From Streptomyces cupreus (GTDB taxonomy: Bacteria > Actinomycetota > Actinomycetes > Streptomycetales > Streptomycetaceae), in the NCBI RefSeq assembly GCF_014257025.1, contig NZ_JACMSF010000004.1, positions 186,001-250,000 on the forward strand: a stretch of 64,000 bases of DNA, in the 5' to 3' direction. The position numbers were made by a program, and so were the translations under genes. Below, piece by piece: positions 1 to 7,467 of the stretch (positions within the stretch are counted from its first letter, which is position 1; each line of letters opens with the position of its first letter). The notes under the pieces were generated by a model. That model saw nothing but the letters and a program-made list of their open reading frames with translations. It did not search any database and was not told the origin of the DNA.

Positions 1-1
1 G

Positions 2-2539
2 TACGCGCTGGTCCGGACGGAATATTCGGCGGACCCGTGGGTCTTCTCCCCGAACCTCGGCGAGACATTGGAGGATGCGCTGCGCTCGAGGAGGCTCGAT
101 TCGCGCAGCCGACGCCGGGTCCTTACCGCCCTGCGACGGCTACGCGAGGCGATGCTGGAGGCTGGCCTGATCTGGCAGGGCTTCGCTCCCCGGAACATGT
201 TTCTCCGAGATGAGGAGATCATCCTCATCGACTTCGAGGAGGTCGTCGACAGCAGCACCTCGCCTGCACGCGCAGCTGAGTACCTGCTGTGGCACAGGAT
301 CTTTTTTGCCGACAGCCTGACCGCCGCGGAGGCCGCCGAGCTGTTCGCCGTGGACAGCAATGGTGCGCCCGCCATCGCTGACGATCATCCGCTGCCGGCG
401 GACTCGTTTGAACGGGCGCTGCTCGCGGTCGATACGGTGACGTGGCGGCAACGCCGAGAACTCCTCGGTCAATCCCTACGCCTTGAGAGCCAGCACCGAC
501 GCCCTGAGCGACGGCGTGATGGTGGAGTTCTGTACGGACACGAGCTTGGGCACTTTTGGGGCGACTTCCTGCCAGTTGCTCATGAGGTCCGGCTCTTCAG
601 CCATCTGTCCCCGATAGAAGATCCAAACACGCTGGTCGCATGCCTGGAGGCATTCGAGGCCGCGATGGAGGCCGACATCTGCCGCGCCATTCGAGCCAGC
701 TGCACAGGCACCGCCGATGGCAGTGCAATGCGCACAGAGGGGCTCATCGACGCCCTGGATGCTGTTGGCGTGACCGCTCTTGCCGAGGCGCGTCTGAACA
801 CGCGGGCCTGGTACCAGCAGCTGACGGCAGACCCTGCTCGTCTCATGGACGAACTTCTCTTTCAGCTCGGCACCAATGTCGGCGGTGTGAGCCAGCCGCT
901 CCTGGACACCTACCTCGTCGGCAGAAGTGGCGCCCGGAAAGGGCATGAGGAGGATCTGGTCGAGACTGTTCGTGTTGGCCTGGACTTCCTGCACGGCGCC
1001 GAGCCGGAGCAGCCCTTCCTTCGCTACGCCGAGCCGACCGCACTGAGAAAGGCCATCGCCCAGCCCCTGCCGCGGGAAGGGCTCGGTTTCGACCACGTCC
1101 TCGCTGAGGTCAACGACGTCGTTGCCCGTTACTCCATCGGGCAGGGGCACCCCAGGTATTTGGCGTTCCCCGACTCGGGCAACGCCTTGGCTGCCCTGGC
1201 CGGCAGCCTTCTCAGTCCGCTCCTCAACCAGAACCTCATAGCCGTCGACCGCAGTGCGCCCTCAGCGACCTTCGTCGAGGCACAGGTCATCGAATGGCTG
1301 CGGGAGCTGGTCGGGTACACGACCGTTCCGCTCACCGAACTACGCGGCGTCAAAGACGTCTCTGGGCTCTGGACGACCGGAGGGCATCTGTCCAACCACA
1401 TCGCGATGCTCGCTGCGCTGGGACACACCTTCCCGGCCGCACGCAAGCATGGCCTGCGAGGGCTCGACACCCAGCCGGCGGTCGTCATGGCAGGGCCGAT
1501 CGCTCACTACTCGCACAGCGACGCCGCGTTCCACCTCGGCCTGGGCTGGGACGCGATTCTCTCCACCGGCGCCAAGCAGGGCTACACGACCGACCCGGCG
1601 GCCGTCGACCGGCTTCTCTCAGATCCCCCGTCCGGTCGTACACCGTTCATGGTGGTTGGAGTGGCCGGCAACTGCCGGACAACAGGACTGGACGATCTTG
1701 AGGCGCTCGGTGAGGTCTGCCGCAAGCATGGTGTGTGGTTCCACGTCGACGCCTGTCACGGAGGAAGCCTGATCTTCAACGATCGGCTGCGGCAGCAGCA
1801 TCTCCGTGGAATCGAGCAGGCCGATTCTGTTTCGCTCGACCCCCACAAGGGCCTCTTCACCCCATACCCCTCGTCGTATGTCCTGTTCCGGGAGCGTGAA
1901 GTCCTCACCCAGTTCAGCCGTCACACGACGACTGTCATGGCGGACGACTGCTGGGACCTCGGGTTGATCACCCCGTTCCTCGGATCGCGGGGCTTCCAAA
2001 GCCTGCCGACCTGGATGCTGCTGCGTCACGTCGGCACGCGTGCCCTGGGCGCGATGGTGGAGGCTCGGCAGGCTCTGGTCCGCTACCTGGAGAGACGACT
2101 CGACGAGACCGGACTGTTCGTTCGTCTCAACGATGTTGACTTCTACCGGATGGCGTTCGTGTTCTGCTCGCCAAGCGTTCGTAGTGCGCTAACCAGCCTG
2201 GATGCAGTCGGCAGGCAGCGAGCGGCGAAGATCGTCAGTGCGTACACGTCGCGGGTGAACACAGCCCTGTATCAGGCAGGTGAGGTGTGCTTCGACGAGC
2301 ACTCGCTCGCCGACCTGGCTGACCGTGTGGGTGCTGGTGCTGGAACCGGCTACACGATCATGGCCACATGCCCGGGTAATCCGCTCCTCACCCGGGCTGA
2401 TCTGGATGTCGCGGTGGAACGGCTCGTCGCCGAGGCGCAACCGCTCGTCGAGCCGATGCTGGCGGAGATCCGCGGAGAAGCTGTGCACCAGCACGCTCCT
2501 CGACTGAGCGGGCCTGCCGGATGGAACGATGGCGAGTGA
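2..2539 (+). CDS. Kinase-like domain fused to PLP-dependent group II decarboxylase (5' partial)
   Basis: The frame is open from the window edge, so the true start lies upstream; a TTG at 68 is the first in-window start. Counting from that TTG, the first ~100 residues resemble the C-lobe of a phosphotransferase: QGFAPRNMF stands where HGDxxxxN is expected, followed by IILIDFEEV in the metal-binding position. The catalytic Asp appears replaced, so this part may be inactive. A linker follows, and roughly residues 340-800 form a fold-type I decarboxylase of the glutamate/tyrosine/DOPA group, with HVDACHGG (PLP-ring Asp) and SLDPHKG, whose Lys codon is at 1847-1849 and should bind PLP. The enzyme should remove a carboxylate from an amino acid or amino-acid-like intermediate. 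It overlaps the next gene by 19 bases, which suggests coupled translation. The substrate cannot be read from sequence. Confidence 0.85.
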   Translation, partial: YALVRTEYSADPWVFSPNLGETLEDALRSRRLDSRSRRRVLTALRRLREAMLEAGLIWQGFAPRNMFLRDEEIILIDFEEVVDSSTSPARAAEYLLWHRIFFADSLTAAEAAELFAVDSNGAPAIADDHPLPADSFERALLAVDTVTWRQRRELLGQSLRLESQHRRPERRRDGGVLYGHELGHFWGDFLPVAHEVRLFSHLSPIEDPNTLVACLEAFEAAMEADICRAIRASCTGTADGSAMRTEGLIDALDAVGVTALAEARLNTRAWYQQLTADPARLMDELLFQLGTNVGGVSQPLLDTYLVGRSGARKGHEEDLVETVRVGLDFLHGAEPEQPFLRYAEPTALRKAIAQPLPREGLGFDHVLAEVNDVVARYSIGQGHPRYLAFPDSGNALAALAGSLLSPLLNQNLIAVDRSAPSATFVEAQVIEWLRELVGYTTVPLTELRGVKDVSGLWTTGGHLSNHIAMLAALGHTFPAARKHGLRGLDTQPAVVMAGPIAHYSHSDAAFHLGLGWDAILSTGAKQGYTTDPAAVDRLLSDPPSGRTPFMVVGVAGNCRTTGLDDLEALGEVCRKHGVWFHVDACHGGSLIFNDRLRQQHLRGIEQADSVSLDPHKGLFTPYPSSYVLFREREVLTQFSRHTTTVMADDCWDLGLITPFLGSRGFQSLPTWMLLRHVGTRALGAMVEARQALVRYLERRLDETGLFVRLNDVDFYRMAFVFCSPSVRSALTSLDAVGRQRAAKIVSAYTSRVNTALYQAGEVCFDEHSLADLADRVGAGAGTGYTIMATCPGNPLLTRADLDVAVERLVAEAQPLVEPMLAEIRGEAVHQHAPRLSGPAGWNDGE

Positions 2540-3060
2540 GCGGCGACGTTGTATCCGCGATTGATCAGTTCCTCACCGATCAGTCCTGCGAGGCAGTTGC
2601 CGCATTCGTCTACGGCTCAGTCGCGACGGGCCAAGCGGGGCCGACGAGCGACGTGGACACCTTCGTGCTGCTCGGAGAGCCGTTGCCTGCGCTTGCAGTG
2701 CAACATCTCCGGTCGGGCTTCGCCGAGCTCCAGGAACGCCTCGGATATACCCCTGACGCCGTCTATCCGGTGGAGCTGTTCACCGTACAGCAGGCCCATG
2801 GGGCGCTTGCCGGGAATGAGGTCAGCCGAGCCATTCATCAGGCCTGCTTTCAAGGGAAGGTCAACTCCGACCTGGCCGAGGCAGATGCCGTGGAAGTCCT
2901 TCGGGCCCTACTCGGTGCACGGCTGACCGTGCGCGCCTCCGCGCAACTCGATGAGTTGACCGTGCGTGCCACCCAGGTTCTGACCCGGCACCTGCGCTCC
3001 GCTTCTACACCGCCCGAGCGGGAGGTTCTCCGCGCGCTCGGCATACGAGGGAACAACTGA
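2521..3060 (+). CDS. Nucleotidyltransferase-fold protein (MNT/KNTase type)
   Basis: This 179-residue protein has the minimal nucleotidyltransferase signature near residues 31-46: YGSVATG followed by SDVDTFVLL, with the two metal-binding aspartates at 44 and 46. The family transfers NMP groups to antibiotics, proteins or sugars. The rest is helical and lacks the usual substrate-binding extension of large aminoglycoside nucleotidyltransferases. The start ATG overlaps the end of the decarboxylase gene. Position inside a run of tailoring enzymes suggests a role in activating or modifying a small molecule; an antitoxin-like MNT role is less likely because no HEPN partner is adjacent. Function is inferred from fold and context only. 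Confidence 0.75.
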   Translation: MERWRVSGDVVSAIDQFLTDQSCEAVAAFVYGSVATGQAGPTSDVDTFVLLGEPLPALAVQHLRSGFAELQERLGYTPDAVYPVELFTVQQAHGALAGNEVSRAIHQACFQGKVNSDLAEADAVEVLRALLGARLTVRASAQLDELTVRATQVLTRHLRSASTPPEREVLRALGIRGNN

Positions 3061-3083
3061 CCGCACAGAGGAAGGAAGATCCG

Positions 3084-3950
3084 TTGGCTACGGAAGATTT
3101 CGCATGGAAGGCCTCGCCCGGACAAGTTCTCCCGGCGGACAACCACGTCCACACAGAGTGGTCGTGGGACGCTTCTACGGGGGTCATGGAGAAGGCCTGC
3201 GAGGAGGCGATACGGCTCGGGCTGCCGGCTATCTCTTTCACCGACCACGCGGACTTCACCGCCTGGGCGTTCCCTGGTGAGGCGCAGGATTCGTCCGTCG
3301 TCCGTGTCATCGACACCCACGCTCACACCGGCCTGTTCGACCTGGACGGGTACTGGGAGTGCCTGGAACGCTGCCGCGACCGCTATCCGGATCTCAAGAT
3401 CCTTTCCGGCATGGAACTCGGCGAGCCTCATCTGTTCGACAAGGAAATCAGCTCGCTCCTGAAGCGGCGGCACTTCGACCGGCTCCTCGGATCTCTGCAC
3501 TCGCTGACCGTCGACGGGCAACTGCACTACGCGCCGTTCCTGTTCACGGCCGACAACGCCCAGGAGCTGATGCGCACCTACCTCATCGAGACCCTCAACA
3601 TGGTCGAAAGCAACGACGTGTTCCAGGTCCTCGCCCACATCGACTACCCGATGCGCGCCTGGCCGAAGGGCGCGAAGCCGTTCAACGCGAACGACTACGA
3701 AGAGGAGTACCGGGCCGTCCTGCGTGCCCTGGCCCGCTCGGACAGGGCACTCGAGATGAACACCCAGGGCCCCTGGCCCGCGGCCGAAGTTGTGCGCTGG
3801 TGGTACGAGGAGGGCGGATCAGCGGTGTCCTTCGGCAGTGACTCCCACGAGCCGGAGACCGTCGGCCGGAACTTCGCCGCGACTGCGGCCATGGTCGAAG
3901 CTCACGGCTTCAAACCGGGCAAGGACCCCATCGACTTCTGGCGCCGATGA
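3084..3950 (+). CDS. PHP-domain phosphoesterase (histidinol-phosphatase-like)
   Basis: This 288-residue PHP-family metal-dependent phosphatase carries the complete set of metal-ligand motifs: DNHVHTEWS near the N-terminus, FTDHADF, GMELGEPH, LGSLHS, LAHIDYP and GSDSHEP. That order is typical of HisK-type histidinol-phosphate phosphatases, which cleave phosphate monoesters of small metabolites. The start is TTG at 3084, with GAAGGAAG 6-13 bases upstream. A stand-alone copy far from other his genes, sitting between a nucleotidyltransferase and a sulfotransferase, argues for dephosphorylation of a secondary-metabolite intermediate rather than histidine synthesis. Confidence 0.85.
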   Translation: MATEDFAWKASPGQVLPADNHVHTEWSWDASTGVMEKACEEAIRLGLPAISFTDHADFTAWAFPGEAQDSSVVRVIDTHAHTGLFDLDGYWECLERCRDRYPDLKILSGMELGEPHLFDKEISSLLKRRHFDRLLGSLHSLTVDGQLHYAPFLFTADNAQELMRTYLIETLNMVESNDVFQVLAHIDYPMRAWPKGAKPFNANDYEEEYRAVLRALARSDRALEMNTQGPWPAAEVVRWWYEEGGSAVSFGSDSHEPETVGRNFAATAAMVEAHGFKPGKDPIDFWRR

Positions 3951-3982
3951 CCCACCCAGGACAGCAAACGAGGAGATTGCGC

Positions 3983-4735
3983 ATGCCATCGAAGCCAGCA
4001 CTGGATCGCCTGGTGCCATCGCCGGTGTTCATCCTCAGTTCGATACGTTCCGGGTCGACGCTCCTGCGGTGCATCCTGGACACTCACAGCAAGATCCGGG
4101 CGCCGCACGAGCTGCACTTGGCCGATCTTGAGGTCCAGCTCAGCAGCCCCTACATCGAATTGGCGATGCAAGCCTCGAACCTGGAGAAGGACGAGATCGA
4201 GCACCTGCTCTGGGACCGCATGCTCCACCGCGAGCTGGCCTTCACAGGCAAGGACATCGTGGTGGACAAGACCCCCGGCAACTTACTGCTATGGCGCAGG
4301 CTCGCCGCGTGTTGGCCGCAGGCCAGGTACATCTTCCTGCTCCGGCATCCACTGCACATCCTGGAGTCGTCGCTGGCCGGGAGACCCGAGCAAGATCCCG
4401 CACAGACACAGCAGTTGGTGACAACGTACCTCCGGGAACTCGACGCAGCCCGCCGTACCCTCAACGGCGCCACCGTGCGCTACGAGGACCTCACCCGCGA
4501 TGCGGAGCAGGTGACCCGGGAGATCTGCGCCTACCTCGACGTGCCGTGGGAACCCGAGATGCTCAACTACGGGACCGTGAATCACGGCCCGTTCGTGCAG
4601 GGGATTGGCGACTTCACCGAGAACATCAAGAGCGGCGTCGTCCAGCCCGGCCGGAGCCTGCCGGCAGACGCGGATGTGCCGGACAGCCTGATGGAAGCCT
4701 GCCGCGCCTTCGGGTACGCGGAGGCCCATCGGTGA
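3983..4735 (+). CDS. Sulfotransferase family protein
   Basis: This 250-residue protein begins with PVFILSSIRSGSTLLRCIL, the strand and 5'-phosphosulfate-binding loop of PAPS-dependent sulfotransferases. A second conserved segment, ARYIFLLRHPLHILESSLAG, matches the 3'-phosphate-binding Arg/Ser region. It should transfer sulfuryl from PAPS to a hydroxyl or amine of a small molecule. The frame is open upstream to an ATG at 3947 overlapping the PHP gene, but ATG 3983 has AGGAG 7 bases away and starts just before the conserved core, so it is preferred. The stop overlaps the following GTG in a GTGA arrangement. Confidence 0.85.
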   Translation: MPSKPALDRLVPSPVFILSSIRSGSTLLRCILDTHSKIRAPHELHLADLEVQLSSPYIELAMQASNLEKDEIEHLLWDRMLHRELAFTGKDIVVDKTPGNLLLWRRLAACWPQARYIFLLRHPLHILESSLAGRPEQDPAQTQQLVTTYLRELDAARRTLNGATVRYEDLTRDAEQVTREICAYLDVPWEPEMLNYGTVNHGPFVQGIGDFTENIKSGVVQPGRSLPADADVPDSLMEACRAFGYAEAHR

Positions 4736-5358
4736 CAGCCCCGGCGACCACGGGCCAGGGGCCGGACAACGGCACCTCCCCCCTTCAACGACAGGACGCG
4801 AGGCAAGAGCAGGCGCGTAGCGTCATGAACGCGTTGCAACCACTCCAGCTGTGGGAGCAGTTCGGTGTACCGAAGCTGTGTGGGGCTATGTCGTACGGCC
4901 TGCTGGTTGCCCCCGACATCGACATTGAGATCTACGGTTCTCTACGTGTCGATACCGGGTTCTCCCTCGTGTCCGAGTGGGCCCAAGACCCGGCCGTCGA
5001 CAGAGTCCTGTTCCTCAACGCAGTCAACGAGCCAGATGCCGGTCTCGGCTGGGAGGTGCGCTACCGGGTTGGCGGCGTGCCCTGGACCGTGCAGATGTGG
5101 CTGCTACCCGCCGACTACGACGGGCCACGCTCGGCTGACCTCGTGGAACCCATGCGCGCCGCACTCAGTTCCCAGACCCGCAGTGCGATCCTGCGCATCA
5201 AGGAATCCCTCGTGGCAAGCGGCACCGAGTACCGGTCGATCGATGTCTACCGCGCGGTCCTCGACGATGGCGTTAACGACGTTGAGGAGTACGACCGGTG
5301 GTGCCGGTCGTACTCCTCAACGGGATTGCTCAACTGGCGCCCACTACCTCGCCGGTAG
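4732..5358 (+). CDS. Nucleotidyltransferase-like protein of unknown function
   Basis: GTG at 4732 overlaps the sulfotransferase stop (GTGA), giving a 208-residue protein. Around residues 50-65 the segment CGAMSYGLLVAPDIDIEIYG resembles a nucleotidyltransferase glycine turn followed by a D-x-D metal site. The C-terminal half is predicted helical with no recognised motif. It appears to be the second nucleotidyltransferase-fold protein of this cluster. A perfect 19-bp inverted repeat lies inside its last codons and probably doubles as a transcription terminator facing the convergent argS gene. Exact function unknown. Confidence 0.7.
   Translation: MTAPATTGQGPDNGTSPLQRQDARQEQARSVMNALQPLQLWEQFGVPKLCGAMSYGLLVAPDIDIEIYGSLRVDTGFSLVSEWAQDPAVDRVLFLNAVNEPDAGLGWEVRYRVGGVPWTVQMWLLPADYDGPRSADLVEPMRAALSSQTRSAILRIKESLVASGTEYRSIDVYRAVLDDGVNDVEEYDRWCRSYSSTGLLNWRPLPRR
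5280..5322. terminator. Perfect 19-bp inverted repeat, probable bidirectional terminator inside a coding region
   Basis: CGTTGAGGAGTACGACCGG at 5280-5298 is followed by a 5-base loop and its exact reverse complement at 5304-5322. It lies 36 bases before the stop of the nucleotidyltransferase-like gene and 50 bases from the end of convergent argS. No U-tract follows, as is common for actinobacterial terminators. A terminator role is inferred from the stem length and the convergent position. Confidence 0.6.
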
Positions 5359-5372
5359 CAGGAGCCCACGGG

Positions 5373-7100
5373 TCACATACGGTCAGGGGCGTCGATCCCG
5401 AGGAGGCCCAGGCCCAGCTCCAGTGTCCGAGCGGTGATGTCACACAGAGCCAGGCGGCTCTGCTTGACGTCACCCTCGGCGCGCAGGACAGGGCACTTCT
5501 CGTAGAAGCTCGTGAACGCCGACGCCAACCCGTAGAGGTAGTTGGCGAGCTTATGGAACTCCAGCGTCTCGGAGACCTCGGCGAGGAGGCTGCTGAACTC
5601 AAGCAGCTCCAGAGCGAGGGCGCGCTCGGCAGGCTCAGCGATGACCAGCTTCTCGATACCTTGCAGCGGCGTTTCCACACCAGCGCGGCGGAAGATGGAG
5701 CAGATCCGGGCTCGCGCGTACTGCAGGTAGGGGGCGGTGTTGCCTTCGAACGACACCATCCGGTCGACGTCGAAGACGTAGTCCCGCGTACGGTCGGTGG
5801 AGAGATCCGCGTACTTGACGGCGCCGATGCCGACCGCCTGGGCGACTGCGGAACGGGCTTCTTCATCAAGCTCGGGGTTCTTCTCGGCGACCACCGCGGA
5901 TGCGCGGACCACGGCCTCTTCGAGGAGGTCCACCAGCTTCACTGACTTGCCGGCGCGGGTGCGCAGCATCTTGCCGTCGTCGCCGAGGATCGACCCGTGT
6001 CCGACGTGCTCGGCGCGGGCGGGTGGGACGAGCCAGCGTGCGTCCCGGGCCACGTCGTAGATCATCGCCAGGTGCTGGTGCTGGGGCAGGCCCACGACGT
6101 ACAGCAGGCGGGTGGCGTGGAGGTTCCGCAGGCGGTGCCGGATCGTGGCGAGGTCGGTGGCGCCGTAGCCGAAGCCGCCGTCCCCCTTCTTGACGATGAT
6201 CGGCAGAGGGTCGCCGCTCCGGTTCTTGTAGCCGTCGGGGAACACGCATTGGGCGCCGTCGCTCTCCCGCAGGAGGCCGAGCTCGTCCAGCTCATCCACT
6301 ACGGACTGGAGCTGGTCGTTGTAGTAGCTCTCGCCGAAGAAGTCGTCTTCGGTGAGGCGGACGCCCAGCATGCCGTAGACGGTCATGAAGTACTTCTTCG
6401 ACTCGTCCACGAGCGTCTTCCACAGACGCAGGGTCGTCTCGTCGCCGCTCTGCAGCAGGACGACACGCTTGCGGGCCCGGTCCTTGAACGTATCGTCGGC
6501 GTCGAACTTGACGCGAGCGGCCCTATAGAAGCCGTTGAGGTCGCCGACCGACAGTTCGTGTGCGGCCTCGGACTCTCCGATGTCCAGAAGGTGCTCGACG
6601 AGCATGCCGAAGGGGGTGCCCCACTCGCCGATGTGGTTCTGGCGAATGATGGTGTGCCCCTGCCACTCCAGGAGGCGCACGGCTGCGTCGCCGATGATCG
6701 TCGAACGCAGATGTCCGACGTGCATCTCCTTGGCTGCGTTCGGGGCGGAGTAGTCGATCGCGATGGTCTCCGGGGCCTTGGCCTGCGGTACGCCGAGCCG
6801 CTCGTCACCGATGGTGTCAGCGAGGAGACGTGCGAGAACCTCGTCGGAGAAGGTGAGGTTGATGAAGCCAGGCCCCGAGATCTCGACCGAGGAGCAGAGA
6901 TCATCAAGCTGCGCGGCCTCCACGACCCGGCTGGCGATGTCGCGCGGGTTGCCACCGATCTTGCGAACCAGCGCCAGCGCGGCGTCCGACTGGAAGTGAG
7001 CGCGCTGGGATCGTCGGATGACCGGGTCGACGGGAGCGCCTGCCACCGTCTCGAATGCCGGGGCCAACCTCTGATGCAGCAATTCTTCCAGATTCGCCAT
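5373..7100 (-). CDS. argS: Arginyl-tRNA synthetase
   Basis: This is a complete class I ArgRS of 575 residues, close to the usual ~575-590. The N-terminal additional domain is followed by DYSAPNAAKEMHVGHLRS (HIGH-type motif HVGH at residues 127-130) and later WGTPFGMLVEHLLD. The KMSKS region is the degenerate GDDGKMLRTRAG typical of many ArgRS enzymes, and the anticodon-binding DALR domain ends in the characteristic RM. It charges tRNA-Arg with arginine. A possible minus-strand promoter (TTGGAC/TAGATT, 19-base spacing, reverse complement of 7132-7137 and 7107-7112) lies just upstream of the ATG. It sits convergent and divergent to biosynthetic-type genes rather than near lysA/hom, as is usual for housekeeping argS in streptomycetes, so it may be a second copy for self-resistance or for supplying Arg-tRNA to biosynthesis. 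Confidence 0.95.
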   Translation of the reverse strand: MANLEELLHQRLAPAFETVAGAPVDPVIRRSQRAHFQSDAALALVRKIGGNPRDIASRVVEAAQLDDLCSSVEISGPGFINLTFSDEVLARLLADTIGDERLGVPQAKAPETIAIDYSAPNAAKEMHVGHLRSTIIGDAAVRLLEWQGHTIIRQNHIGEWGTPFGMLVEHLLDIGESEAAHELSVGDLNGFYRAARVKFDADDTFKDRARKRVVLLQSGDETTLRLWKTLVDESKKYFMTVYGMLGVRLTEDDFFGESYYNDQLQSVVDELDELGLLRESDGAQCVFPDGYKNRSGDPLPIIVKKGDGGFGYGATDLATIRHRLRNLHATRLLYVVGLPQHQHLAMIYDVARDARWLVPPARAEHVGHGSILGDDGKMLRTRAGKSVKLVDLLEEAVVRASAVVAEKNPELDEEARSAVAQAVGIGAVKYADLSTDRTRDYVFDVDRMVSFEGNTAPYLQYARARICSIFRRAGVETPLQGIEKLVIAEPAERALALELLEFSSLLAEVSETLEFHKLANYLYGLASAFTSFYEKCPVLRAEGDVKQSRLALCDITARTLELGLGLLGIDAPDRM

Positions 7101-7467
7101 TCGAAAAATCTAGCTGAGTCAAAAGATGAGTGTCCAATCACGAGATTGGCGCCACGGCGGGCCCAAGGACGGCACCCGGCGCAGGTTCGGCCGTCCGGAA
7201 CCCACACCACACCAACACGCAGAGTAATTACCTGACTACAAGATTTAAGAAACGGCCGAACCTCCACGCACGGGCTGACGGCCACGTGATACTCGCCAAC
7301 ATGCCGGACCCTGTGCACACCTCCCGCCATGACATCGGTTTGACCAGCGACCCCTTCAGCAGGATGGGGCACCCGAGGTCTCCACTCAGAGGTACGGCGG
7401 CGGCCGGCGCAACTCGGTACCAAGCACCAGACCCGCTGCGGCAGCCACTGATCACGGGAGGACCCCA
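7101..7467. other. Divergent intergenic region between argS and the glycosyltransferase
   Basis: No convincing gene is present in these 367 bases. Composition is less GC-rich than the flanks, with AT-rich patches at 7101-7120 and around 7225-7250 (GAGTAATTACC...AAGATTTAAG). It should hold the argS promoter on the minus strand and that of the glycosyltransferase operon on the plus strand. A GGGAGGA Shine-Dalgarno lies just before the ATG at 7468. Confidence 0.6.

Noticed and set aside
5997..7235. 412-codon plus-strand frame opposite argS
   Set aside because: The opposite strand encodes an unambiguous full-length ArgRS, and the plus-strand translation has no motif.
7283..7292. CACGTGATAC near 7285 as a sixth operator site
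   Set aside because: The left arm does not match NATYAC at the required 4-base spacing.
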